64,000 nt of DNA from Burkholderia sp. USMB20 (GTDB lineage Bacteria > Pseudomonadota > Gammaproteobacteria > Burkholderiales > Burkholderiaceae). Shown here in pieces: positions 27,100 through 36,156 of this stretch (position 1 is its first letter; every line of letters begins with the position of its first letter). Made by a program: the position numbers and the translations under genes. The stretch is from contig NZ_JTAN02000017.1 in the NCBI RefSeq assembly GCF_000949135.2, positions 310,001 to 374,000 on the forward strand, in the 5' to 3' direction. A model generated the notes under the pieces. The model saw only the letters and a list, made by a program, of their open reading frames with translations. It was not told the origin of the DNA and did no database searches.

Positions 27100-29814
27100 T
27101 CAGCACGCCCAAGGCGCCTCAACTTCCGTTGCGATGCCGTAGCGTTCGATCGCCTGAACACACAATCCAGCGTCGAGACGCCCTTCTTGCATCAGCGATC
27201 GCAGTGCCGCAAGCACAATATGATGCCGGTCAACTTCGAAGAAACTCCGAAGCTCGGATCGCGTATCGCTTCGCCCGAACCCGTCCGTACCGAGCACCGT
27301 GAAGCGGGCACCAACGTATGTCCCGATCAATTGCGGCCACGCGCGCACATAGTCGGTGGCGGCAATCACCGGCACGTCGCCAGTCAGACAAGTTTCCACG
27401 TGACTGCGCCGCATCTCGGCCTGAGGATGCAGACGATTCCAGCGTTCCACTTCACGCGCGTCACGCGCGAGTTCGCTGAAGCTCGTCGCACTCCAAATCT
27501 CGGCATCCACTTGCCAGTCCTGCGCGAGCAATTCCGCTGCAGCGATGACCTCGCGCAGGATCGCACCGGATCCTATCAGGCGCACCCGTCCCCTTGGTTG
27601 CGTTGCCGCCTGGGCGCCGAAACGGTACAGCCCGCGAATTACGTCATTCTCGACGCCTGGCGGCAATGACGGTTGAGCGTAGTTCTCGTTCACGAGCGTG
27701 ACGTAGTAGAAGACATCTTCTTGATGCTCCAGCATCTGACGCATGCCGTAGTCGAGAACCACGGCGAACTCGCCCGCGAAGCATGGATCGTAGGCCCTGC
27801 AGTTGGGGACCATCGAGGCAGCGACGAGGCTACTACCGTCCTGATGCTGCAACCCCTCTCCGCCGAGCGTCGTCCGTCCTGCGGTTGCGCCGAGCAAGAA
27901 CCCACGTGCGCGCTGATCAGCCGCAGCCCAGATCAGATCACCGATGCGCTGAAAACCGAACATCGAGTAGTAGATGTAGAACGGCAGCATTGCCGTACCG
28001 TGCACGCTATAGCTGGTAGCTGCCGCCACCCAGGAGCTCACCGCCCCGGCTTCGCTGATGCCCTCCTCGAGGATCTGACCGTCCCGTGCTTCGCGATAGC
28101 TCAGAATCGAGCCGATATCTTCCGGCTCATATCGCTGCCCGACACTAGAATAGATCCCAATCTGCTTGAAGAGGTTTGCCATACCGAAAGTACGTGCCTC
28201 GTCTGCGACGATCGGCACGATCCTTGGGCCGAGTGATTTGTCCTTCAGCAAATTGCTCAACATCCGCACAAACGCCATCGTGGTGGACATTTCCTTGCCG
28301 TCGGCCTGAATGGCAAAACCGGCATACGCGTCTCGCGCCGGCACCGCCAGTGGTGAAGCCGCTGTTCCCCGCGTCGGCATGTAGCCGCCAAGCGCCTCGC
28401 GCCTCGCACGCAGATATTGCATCTCCTGGCTATCTTCCGCTGGCTTGTAGAAGCTGAGCGACTCGATTTGCTCGTCGGACATCGGCAACTCGAAGCGATT
28501 ACGAAAGGCAATGAGGGCTTCCCTATCAAGTTTCTTCTGCTGATGGGTGGTCATCTTGCCCTGCCCCGCATCGCCCATACCAAAACCCTTCTTCGTGTGC
28601 GCCAGAATCACCGTCGGTTGCCCACGGTGATGTACAGCTTTGTGATAGGCCGCGTAGATTTTTACGAGATCGTGGCCGCCGCGCTTCAGGCGGTCGATCT
28701 GTTCGTCGGTCAACCCTTGAGCGAGCTTGGCGAGGTCCGGATTCTGGCCGAAGAAATGGTCCCGGTTATAGCGTCCGTTCTTGGCCGCGAACGTCTGCAA
28801 CTGTCCATCCACAGTCTGCGCAAACGCCTGCACGAGCGCACCGTCCTTGTCGCGCGCGAACAGGCCGTCCCAGTCGGATCCCCACACGAGTTTGATGACG
28901 TTCCAGCCGGCACCGAGAAAGAGTTCTTCCAGTTCATCGATGATGCGGCCGTTTCCGCGCACCGGGCCATCGAGACGCTGAAGATTGCAATTCACAACCC
29001 ACACGAGGTTATCGAGTCCCTCCCGCGCCGCGAGCGTAAGTGCCGACATACTTTCCGGCTCGTCCATCTCTCCGTCGCCGAACACACCCCATACGGTGCG
29101 TCCCGTCGTATCCAGAACGCCCCGGTCCTGCAAATAGCGCATGAAGCGCGCTTGATAAATTGAGCTGATCGGCCCGATTCCCATCGACCCGGTCGGAAAT
29201 TGCCAAAAGTCGGGCATCAACCAGGGGTGCGGATAGCTAGACAAACCCTTTGCACCAACCCGACGTGCACTGATCTCCTGTCGGTAATGCGCCAGATCGC
29301 CCTCCTCCAGACGGCCTTCGATAAACGCGCGAGCATAAACTCCGGGAGCAGAGTGCGGCTGGTAGAAGATCAAATCACCGCCAAAGGCTCCAGTTCGGGC
29401 GTGAAAGAAGTGGTTGAAGCCGACCTCGAAGAGGTCGGCCGCGCTTGCGTAGCTGGCAATGTGTCCCCCAAGTTCACCGTATGCCTGGTTGGCGCGGACC
29501 ACCATCGCAAGAGCATTCCAGCGCATGATCGAGCCGAGCCGATCCTCGATAGCCAAGTCACCGGGGAATGCCGGCTGATCCTCGACAGAAACCGTATTCA
29601 CGTAAGGCGTCCCGTGTGCGGGCTGCCAGCCAAGGGCGGAATCGCGCGCAATTGCAGCCAGTTTGTCGAGAATGAAGCGCGCTCGCTCAGGACCTTCAAC
29701 GTTCACCAGAGAAAGTAACGCGTCGCACCATTCGAGCGTTTCCTGAGGATCGGCGTCGGCAACAAAGCCATCTGTCGATTCGAACTGGACGGCTTTCAAA
29801 GTATGATCATTCAT
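27100..29814 (-). CDS. aceE: Pyruvate dehydrogenase E1 component, homodimeric type
   Basis: 904 residues, the normal length of homodimeric AceE. ThDP motif GVFGDGEMDEPES followed by NCNLQRLDGPVRGNG (about residues 228-262); also PHPWLMPDFWQFPTGSMG, HTKKGFGMG and GISEAGAVSSWVAAATSYS. It decarboxylates pyruvate and acetylates the E2 lipoyl group. ATG 29814 is chosen; an in-frame extension to 29988 lacks conserved sequence. As an extra-chromosomal-looking second copy beside aromatic genes it may help drain the pyruvate released by gentisate or extradiol cleavage. Confidence 0.92.
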   Translation of the reverse strand: MNDHTLKAVQFESTDGFVADADPQETLEWCDALLSLVNVEGPERARFILDKLAAIARDSALGWQPAHGTPYVNTVSVEDQPAFPGDLAIEDRLGSIMRWNALAMVVRANQAYGELGGHIASYASAADLFEVGFNHFFHARTGAFGGDLIFYQPHSAPGVYARAFIEGRLEEGDLAHYRQEISARRVGAKGLSSYPHPWLMPDFWQFPTGSMGIGPISSIYQARFMRYLQDRGVLDTTGRTVWGVFGDGEMDEPESMSALTLAAREGLDNLVWVVNCNLQRLDGPVRGNGRIIDELEELFLGAGWNVIKLVWGSDWDGLFARDKDGALVQAFAQTVDGQLQTFAAKNGRYNRDHFFGQNPDLAKLAQGLTDEQIDRLKRGGHDLVKIYAAYHKAVHHRGQPTVILAHTKKGFGMGDAGQGKMTTHQQKKLDREALIAFRNRFELPMSDEQIESLSFYKPAEDSQEMQYLRARREALGGYMPTRGTAASPLAVPARDAYAGFAIQADGKEMSTTMAFVRMLSNLLKDKSLGPRIVPIVADEARTFGMANLFKQIGIYSSVGQRYEPEDIGSILSYREARDGQILEEGISEAGAVSSWVAAATSYSVHGTAMLPFYIYYSMFGFQRIGDLIWAAADQRARGFLLGATAGRTTLGGEGLQHQDGSSLVAASMVPNCRAYDPCFAGEFAVVLDYGMRQMLEHQEDVFYYVTLVNENYAQPSLPPGVENDVIRGLYRFGAQAATQPRGRVRLIGSGAILREVIAAAELLAQDWQVDAEIWSATSFSELARDAREVERWNRLHPQAEMRRSHVETCLTGDVPVIAATDYVRAWPQLIGTYVGARFTVLGTDGFGRSDTRSELRSFFEVDRHHIVLAALRSLMQEGRLDAGLCVQAIERYGIATEVEAPWAC

Positions 29815-30527
29815 AGGATTCCTGCTTACCTTGCAGTGTTCGCGTACGGCGTGATCGGCTATAGATGACCACGCGTTCCAAGCGTCATTGAAACCATGAA
29901 GTCGCACACGACTGCAACTTCGCGGGGGCTGAATGCTTGTAGTCGGGGCGAGCCTTCGTTTCGAAGGCGCCCGCCAACGTGTGGCCACATGATGCTACGA
30001 ACGACTACATCAATCTCACGGAATCGTGCTTACTTGAGGATTTCTTGCCGAAAACCCTCGGTGGATCAACTCATGCTCCTCACGCGCACCCGTCGCAGCC
30101 GAATGCGCTCAGGAAAGCCGTTTGCTGCTCGCGCTAGAAGGAGCAACGAGCGTCCACCGCGATAGACAAATTCCGGCAAGAAATCGATAGTTCCGCACAG
30201 TTCATAAAGCGCTTGAGACGGATTGACCTACCATACACCCCAAGAATTGGGCTCTCGTCGCTTTGCCTGCGGTCATCGTTCCCGCCCGGCGTACACCGCA
30301 AGCTCTCGTTCAGAGTTCGTTCGTCCGGAAAATGGCCACGCACGCATAACCGATCGCACGCTATGGCGCAGCTCACAGGAGCGATATGTTCCTCATCGGC
30401 ATACGCGTGTTTCACTTGGCGTTCGGATTATCGTCACGCGATCCCGTGCAGACGATGAGGCACCGCAGTCGGCATCGCTGGGTTCCCCCCTGCGATTCTC
30501 AAAACTTTGAATGGAGATTGCGTTCCA
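29815..30527. other. 713-bp gap upstream of aceE, holding a repeat shared with 57563-57627
   Basis: No gene supported. It must hold the aceE promoter (minus) and the promoter of the plus-strand FAH gene. The segment 29988-30052 matches 57563-57627: CATGATGCTA and a 33-nt block starting GGAATCGTGCT occur at the same 32-bp spacing in both, with 29 of 33 positions identical in the second block. Confidence 0.4.
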
Positions 30528-31391
30528 ATGAAGCTTGCAACGTTTCAAACGTCCCTAGAAGCACCACGGCTTGGCATAGTCGTCGACACCGGCATTATCG
30601 ACATCTCGATGCACTTGCCTGATGCGCCACGCACGATGATCGACCTAATTGCGGCATGGTCCAAATATCAGCCGCAACTTACTGCTCTTGCGGAAAGTCA
30701 CGGGGCCAATGTTTCAATGGACTCGGTTCGCTTGCTCGCCCCAATCGAGCGACCGGGGAAAATTCTGGGCATAGGATTGAACTATTCGGACCATGTTGCG
30801 GAATCCGGCATGGCGACACCTAAACATCAGCTTTGGTTTGCAAAGATGCCAACGGCAGTGACCGCACCGTTTGGCGCCATCGAGCTGCCGAAATGCTCCG
30901 CATCACTCGACTACGAGGCCGAACTAGCGTTCGTAATTGGGAAGCGATGTCGTCATGTTGGCCGCGATCAGGCCGCCGATGTCATCTTCGGATTCTGTGC
31001 TGCAAACGATGTGAGCGTGCGAGACTGGCAACTGCGCACGTCGCAGTTCATTTTGGGCAAGTCATTCGACACACATGCCCCTTTCGGCCCTTGGATCGTC
31101 ACGCCGGATGAAGTGGGCGATCCGCACAATTTGGGCATTCGTTGCTTCGTGAATGGGGAAAAGCGACAGGAGTCGAGCACCGGACATCTGATCTTCGACT
31201 GCTCCGATCAGATCGAACACCTGTCCCAGGTGATGACACTGGAGCCCGGCGACATCATTCTGACTGGAACGCCGGGCGGCGTCGGTGCAGGTGCCAAGCC
31301 CCCAAAATGGTTACAAGCGGGGGATATCGTGCGCGTCGAGATCGATCGAATTGGTGCCATCGAAAACGAAGTGGTACCCGAAGGAAAGTGA
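30528..31391 (+). CDS. FAH-family hydrolase / 2-oxo-acid hydratase or decarboxylase
   Basis: 287 residues with the FAH fold: GIGLNYSDHVAESG near residue 80, the metal-site run LDYEAELAFVIGKRC near 130, and GDIILTGTPGGVGAG near 250. Family members hydrolyse fumarylacetoacetate-like or acylpyruvate compounds or hydrate/decarboxylate 2-oxo-enols after meta cleavage. Placed first in the 30.5-39.5 kb cluster that has a VOC dioxygenase-type protein and a flavin hydroxylase, it probably handles the ring-cleavage product. An upstream in-frame ATG at 30507 is possible; 30528 is preferred because GGAG lies about 12 nt before it. Confidence 0.82.
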   Translation: MKLATFQTSLEAPRLGIVVDTGIIDISMHLPDAPRTMIDLIAAWSKYQPQLTALAESHGANVSMDSVRLLAPIERPGKILGIGLNYSDHVAESGMATPKHQLWFAKMPTAVTAPFGAIELPKCSASLDYEAELAFVIGKRCRHVGRDQAADVIFGFCAANDVSVRDWQLRTSQFILGKSFDTHAPFGPWIVTPDEVGDPHNLGIRCFVNGEKRQESSTGHLIFDCSDQIEHLSQVMTLEPGDIILTGTPGGVGAGAKPPKWLQAGDIVRVEIDRIGAIENEVVPEGK

Positions 31392-31564
31392 CAATGTGTC
31401 GACCCAGAAAAAATGATTCAATTGAATCGAGGCGACATAAATTGCGCACCGACGAACAGACTCAATGGCACGCAGCCCATGCCAATCTGACCAATCAGCA
31501 TATTAATTAACGCACTCCTATGGCAAACCATCACATTGAACTTCCACCACAGGAATGAATAGAC

Positions 31565-31975
31565 ATGATTGACATCCTGGAACCACTGGCATGTGAGACG
31601 CTCTGTAAGCGATTAAGTGCGGACTTTGCACATTTCGCAGATTCGCGCGACTATGAAAAATTCGTTGCGTTATTTACGGAAGATGGCACATTCGAGCGCC
31701 GAGGCGAGACTCTGCGGGGCAGGAGTGCGATTTTGCGCGCAATGCATGCCCGTCCCGACGATATGATTACACGCCATATCTGTACCAATATTCGTATCGA
31801 CACCCCCGGTAATGGCATAGCCACCGGAGCGGGGAGTATGTTGCTGTTTCATCGCGTAGGAAGCGAGAATGGCGCCCCCTCCATTACTGTCGCAGACTAT
31901 CGCGACATCTATATCGCGACGGCCGACGGCTGGCGCATCCAGGAGAGAGTGTCCGCAATCGTCTTCAATACCTAG
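31565..31975 (+). CDS. SnoaL-like (NTF2 superfamily) protein
   Basis: 136 residues of the SnoaL_4/NTF2-like alpha+beta cone: N-terminal helices with DFAHFADSRDYEKFVALFTEDGTFERRGE, then ITRHICTNIRIDTPGNG and a final strand YIATADGWRIQERVSAIVFN. Relatives act as small isomerases, dehydratases or oxygenase beta-like partners, and many are found in aromatic degradation clusters. AGGA lies 14 nt upstream. The reaction cannot be stated; position suggests a role in the same pathway as the FAH hydrolase. Confidence 0.7.
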   Translation: MIDILEPLACETLCKRLSADFAHFADSRDYEKFVALFTEDGTFERRGETLRGRSAILRAMHARPDDMITRHICTNIRIDTPGNGIATGAGSMLLFHRVGSENGAPSITVADYRDIYIATADGWRIQERVSAIVFNT

Positions 31976-32221
31976 ACGATCCGAGGCGCGCAATCCGCAG
32001 AACGACGAAACGCGCCTCGAAGTCAAGTAATGCAAGACGTCGCGGGGTGAACAATAGTGCCTAGCTAGCAGCGTCACGTGTACTGCGAGCTCCGAAGCGA
32101 TTGATCCGGCAAGCCGATCGAGCCCGCTGACTTAGATAGGCGACCGCCTAAAAACCCCTCTTCAACTGAAAACGAGGTTGCGGCTCGGTCGACAATATAC
32201 GAGGCTGGGCATCCCGCAAAT

Positions 32222-33163
32222 CTATCGATTGATCAGTCGGAATTCCCGCGGAGTGCAGTTCATGGCTTGGCGAAACGCTCTTGCGAATTCACTCGAACAC
32301 GAAAACCCTACTTCGAGCGCGATAGCCGTAATCGGAGTCTGCGTAGATCTCAGGAGGTCGGCAGCCTTTCGAATCCGGAGATCCAGGAGGTACTTATACG
32401 GTGGAATGCCAAACGTCGTTTTGAATGCTCGGGTAAAGTGAAACCGGCTGAGCCCTACCTGCTCTGCCAATGTCTCGAGATCGATCTTCTGACCGAGATT
32501 TTCGGCGAGGAAATCGCGCATGATGCGGCGTGCATGCGATGAAAGCCCGCCCGAACAGCGTACCGATCGGCTGATGCTGTCGTTTTGTGCTTGCTTGACT
32601 TCTCGGAAAAGCATTCCGACAAGAGCCTCGAGATAAATGCTGTCCAGATATAGCGTGTCGCTTCGACAAAGCTGGCGCAACCTGTCAGTGAGCGGTAGCA
32701 ATAAATCACCGCCAAGATTAACGCAGGGATTCAATCGCACCTGTTCGTGATCGCTCCCCACAAAAGAATCCAACGCCCCCTCGTCGACCGACACCATCAG
32801 GCAGTCGATGTTGCTGCCTGGTCCGGCGATTGCCTGGAATTCGGAATTCGCAGGCGCAAAATCAACACCCTTGTCGAGCGGCCCCGTCGCAGCGACCCGG
32901 AGGCTGTCGATACGTCGCTCACCGTGTACAAAACTTCCGCGGTCAAAGATCATTAGCGTATGCCGCGAACGACGAAATTTGGCCGAATGAGGTGTCTCGC
33001 CGATGGAGACCCGATGGATCGAGCACCATTTTCCCTCGAACAACGGGGAAACGGGTACATCCATGGTGTCCGCTCCGGTGGAACCAGCATCCGCTATGCT
33101 GCGCCACCAGCGGAAATCGTCGACGGAGGTAGATGCTCTCTCCTCAAACGAAATTGTGAACAT
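32222..33163 (-). CDS. AraC-family regulator with AraC-binding-like domain (XylS/FeaR type)
   Basis: 313 residues. A C-terminal double helix-turn-helix is clear: IDLETLAEQVGLSRFHFTRAFK and PITAIALEVGFSCSSEFARAFRQAMNCTPREFR. The N-terminal 180 residues form a ligand domain of the AraC-binding-like (cupin) type with IPVSPLFEGKW-type strands, as in FeaR/XylS relatives that sense aromatics. GGAGAC precedes the ATG at 33163. It is divergent from the VOC/hydroxylase/P450 genes and is the likely local regulator. Confidence 0.85.
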   Translation of the reverse strand: MFTISFEERASTSVDDFRWWRSIADAGSTGADTMDVPVSPLFEGKWCSIHRVSIGETPHSAKFRRSRHTLMIFDRGSFVHGERRIDSLRVAATGPLDKGVDFAPANSEFQAIAGPGSNIDCLMVSVDEGALDSFVGSDHEQVRLNPCVNLGGDLLLPLTDRLRQLCRSDTLYLDSIYLEALVGMLFREVKQAQNDSISRSVRCSGGLSSHARRIMRDFLAENLGQKIDLETLAEQVGLSRFHFTRAFKTTFGIPPYKYLLDLRIRKAADLLRSTQTPITAIALEVGFSCSSEFARAFRQAMNCTPREFRLINR

Positions 33164-33820
33164 CTTTGTCTCCAGTCACCGGGCGACATGGTGTCGCCTC
33201 ATTCTGTCTGAACGCAGGCTAGGCGTCCGCACGGCCGCCTTGGTGCCGCGACATACAGATGTCAGCGCGCCGGCGCATGGGATTTTTGTATGAGGCGCAT
33301 GCCGAGGACAGGTGCCCAAAATACTGGTGCATCCTGTTAGAGCTTACGGCTCCTGATGCCGCGCCGAAATGCGGGAAAACCCCTTTTGACCGTTGCGACG
33401 CTCAATTGCGCTGTTGAAAGGCAAGCTTGGCCGACTCTTGCATCGATCGATAGCACTAGTGCATGCGTCTTGCCCTTATTCGCCACCGCCCACCAGGGAA
33501 GCCAGTCGCAGCACCCGAAATGGCGCGACCTACGGCTTATCGATCACATATTTCCACAATCGATCCGCAATACAGCAACGTTCGTAAAGTGGATCTGGCC
33601 TGCGCTACCGATACTGGCAACCAAGAACGGGTCTGCTCGGCTAGCCAATGAACGGTCACGAGATGCTTTCTCGAAAATCAACGCCAGATCGGCCCAATAG
33701 TCGGACGCCAGTAAGAACGAGTTTCCGGAACCGCAAGCACCGGGCTCGAGCCTTGAAGCTAGCTGGACGGTATGGCTCTTTTCCTCAACCTGCCGGTTAA
33801 GCCGGCTCAGGGAGACAACG
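33164..33820. other. 657-bp divergent intergenic region
   Basis: No gene supported. It separates the AraC gene (minus) from the VOC gene (plus) and should carry both promoters. A short GCCGG-TTAAG-CCGGC dyad lies at about 33792-33806 directly before the VOC ribosome site. The length is unusual for such a spacer and may include decayed sequence. Confidence 0.35.
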
Positions 33821-34396
33821 ATGCACGAAACGGTAAAACCAACGCCTCCGAGCAAGCTCGCGCATTTCGTCCTGCGTACATCTCGCTACCATGAGGTCGT
33901 CAGCTACTACAAAGACTTGCTCTGCGCTCATTCAACATTTTCCAACGATGTCCTGAGCTTTCTTACCTATGACGATGAACACCACCGGCTTGCGGTGTTG
34001 AACATTTCCGGGCTTCAGGATCAGCGAGCAGGGGTAGCCGGCGTACATCATGTCGCGTTCACTTACGCCACGCTGGGCGATCTGATTGCGAACTATGAGC
34101 GAGCCAAGCAATTGGGAATCGAGCCCGTCTGGTGCACCAACCACGGGCCCACCACCTCCTTCTATTACCGAGATCCCGACGGCAATCAGCTTGAACTGCA
34201 AGTCGAGAATTTCGGAACGTTGGAGGAGTCCACAGAATTTTTCCATTCGACCGAGTTTGCCGAGAACCCGATCGGTGTCGACGTCGACCCTGCGGAACTG
34301 GCTCGTCGCTTCCATGCAGGTGAGCCCGAATGTGAGCTTAAGAAGCGCCCTCGCACCGGTCCGCGAGGTTTCGACATCGAAATTAAAATTGTTTGA
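33821..34396 (+). CDS. VOC-family protein, extradiol (catechol 2,3-) dioxygenase-like
   Basis: 191 residues with one clear VOC module: KLAHFVLRTSRYHEVVSYYKDLL at the N-terminus, GVHHVAFTY near residue 75 (His metal ligand), and YYRDPDGNQLELQVENF near 120 (Glu ligand). The first His of the usual HHE triad would be the His in LAHFVL. The C-terminal tail resembles biphenyl-2,3-diol dioxygenase-like annotations. It probably cleaves a catechol-type ring made by the adjacent flavin hydroxylase, though other VOC reactions are possible. CAGGGAG before the ATG; 24 bp to the next gene. Confidence 0.8.
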   Translation: MHETVKPTPPSKLAHFVLRTSRYHEVVSYYKDLLCAHSTFSNDVLSFLTYDDEHHRLAVLNISGLQDQRAGVAGVHHVAFTYATLGDLIANYERAKQLGIEPVWCTNHGPTTSFYYRDPDGNQLELQVENFGTLEESTEFFHSTEFAENPIGVDVDPAELARRFHAGEPECELKKRPRTGPRGFDIEIKIV

Positions 34397-34420
34397 TTGA
34401 GTTGCAGAGGATACCTACCC

Positions 34421-36055
34421 ATGTTCGAAGTTCCCGTTCTCATTGCTGGCGGTGGACCAGTTGGCCTCACCCTCTCTCTCCAGCTGGCCCATCAGGGGGT
34501 CCGCAGTATTGTGGCCGAACGCAATCCGACTACTACACGTCATCCCAAGATGGATCTGACAAACGGTCGCAGCATGGAACTGTTCCGTCGTATCGGTTTA
34601 GCCCAACGGCTGCGCACAGTGGGCATACCGGAGGACAACCCGTTCGACATCGTCTGGGTTGACAATCTCGCCAATCATGAGCTGTGCCGCTTTCCCTACC
34701 CGTCAAGCAACGAAGGTCGCGAGATTCGCCGACAACACAATGATGGTACGTTGACGCTGGAGCCGCCGATGCGCGTGAGCCAGATCGTGATCGAACCCGC
34801 CCTGAAAGCCGCAGCCGACGATAGTGAATACGTCGAAACATGGTTCGGCTGGAATGTCGAGTCCTTCGAACAGGATGCCGAGGGCGTCACTTCCTTGCTG
34901 AAGAACCGCGACACCGGACAGACACGCAAGGTTCGCTCTAAGTATCTGGTTGGGTGTGACGGAGGGAACAGTACGGTCCGTCGTCATCTTGGTATTCAAT
35001 TGGAAGGCACAAGCAATGCGGCTCACGCCTACATGGTGCACTTTCGCTCGAACGCCCGCGACCTCTTGCAACGATTTGGAATCGCTTGGCACATCCAAAC
35101 CGGAAGTGGTGTCCTGATCGCGCAGAACGATACAGATACGTGGACTTTACAAGCTTTTCTCCCGCCCGATGTTGCGGGTGAAGACCTCGACCCTCATGCA
35201 GTGCTGCGGGACTGGGTCGGCACCGACTTCGACTATGAGATCACGGTCGCGAACCCCTGGCACGCGCACTTTCTCCTTGCCACGAGTTACCGTAAAGATC
35301 GTATCTTTATCGCAGGTGATGCATGTCACCAGTGGATGCCCACCGGTGGGTACGGCATGAATTCGGGTGTAGCCGACGCCGCGAACCTCGGCTGGAAATT
35401 GGCTGCAGCCGTGAATGGCTGGGGTGGCGAAGCGCTGCTGAACTCCTACGAGGAAGAGCGTCGGCCTGTAGCTGAAATGTCACTGCAGACGTCGCGTCGG
35501 CATCTGGACGTGCGTGTACAGATCGCGGAAGCCTATGCGGCCGCAGGAGATCTGTCCGGCACCGGTGCCGAAGCCGCGAACCTTCGAGCCGAGTTGGGCC
35601 GGAGGATATTGGAACTCGGGAACGCAGAAAACGAAGGCTGGGGTGCAGAGCATGGCTATCGCTATGAATCGGCGATCACGAGCCATGAAGTCGGCACTCC
35701 GCCGACGTTTGATCCGCTTAGCTACACACCGTCCACCTGGCCTGGCAGTCGACTGCCTCACGTCTTCCTCGAGGACGGAACAGCAGTCTACGACCACCTC
35801 GGACGCTGGTTCACGCTGTTGGTTCTCAACGACGCAGAAACGAACGGAATTGAAACGGCATCACGTCAACTGGGCGTGCCGGTCAAGATTCTGCGTATCA
35901 AGGATGACAACGCATCCCGCATCTATGGCGTTCCCATTTTGCTTGTTCGGCCCGACCACCACGTAGCATGGCGTGGCAGTGTCCTGCCGGCCACATGCGC
36001 GGAATTGATCGAGCATGTGGCTGGGCAGAGCAGGGATGCCGTTGCATCGACTTAG
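34421..36055 (+). CDS. FAD-dependent aromatic hydroxylase (PheA/TfdB/MhpA family)
   Basis: 544 residues. FAD-binding GxGxxG in VLIAGGGPVGLTLS (residues 5-18), the DG motif in YLVGCDGGNSTVRR near 180, and the GD motif FIAGDACHQWMPTGGYGMNSG near 305. The C-terminal 150 residues form the thioredoxin-like domain found in phenol and 3-(3-hydroxyphenyl)propionate hydroxylases. It inserts one oxygen ortho or para to an existing hydroxyl using NAD(P)H. CAGAGG precedes ATG 34421, and the upstream TTG extension is not needed. Confidence 0.88.
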   Translation: MFEVPVLIAGGGPVGLTLSLQLAHQGVRSIVAERNPTTTRHPKMDLTNGRSMELFRRIGLAQRLRTVGIPEDNPFDIVWVDNLANHELCRFPYPSSNEGREIRRQHNDGTLTLEPPMRVSQIVIEPALKAAADDSEYVETWFGWNVESFEQDAEGVTSLLKNRDTGQTRKVRSKYLVGCDGGNSTVRRHLGIQLEGTSNAAHAYMVHFRSNARDLLQRFGIAWHIQTGSGVLIAQNDTDTWTLQAFLPPDVAGEDLDPHAVLRDWVGTDFDYEITVANPWHAHFLLATSYRKDRIFIAGDACHQWMPTGGYGMNSGVADAANLGWKLAAAVNGWGGEALLNSYEEERRPVAEMSLQTSRRHLDVRVQIAEAYAAAGDLSGTGAEAANLRAELGRRILELGNAENEGWGAEHGYRYESAITSHEVGTPPTFDPLSYTPSTWPGSRLPHVFLEDGTAVYDHLGRWFTLLVLNDAETNGIETASRQLGVPVKILRIKDDNASRIYGVPILLVRPDHHVAWRGSVLPATCAELIEHVAGQSRDAVAST

Positions 36056-36156
36056 CATCGGCGCTCGAGTATCACCACCAAACTGAACTGCTGGCCTATA
36101 TGACCGTGGGGCGCCGCTTGACTCAGCCCAAATATGTCAAAGCACAAGGAGACATC

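Noticed and set aside
35968-36156. 63-codon N-terminal extension of the P450
   Set aside because: Overlaps the hydroxylase 3' end; AAGGAG directly precedes ATG 36157.
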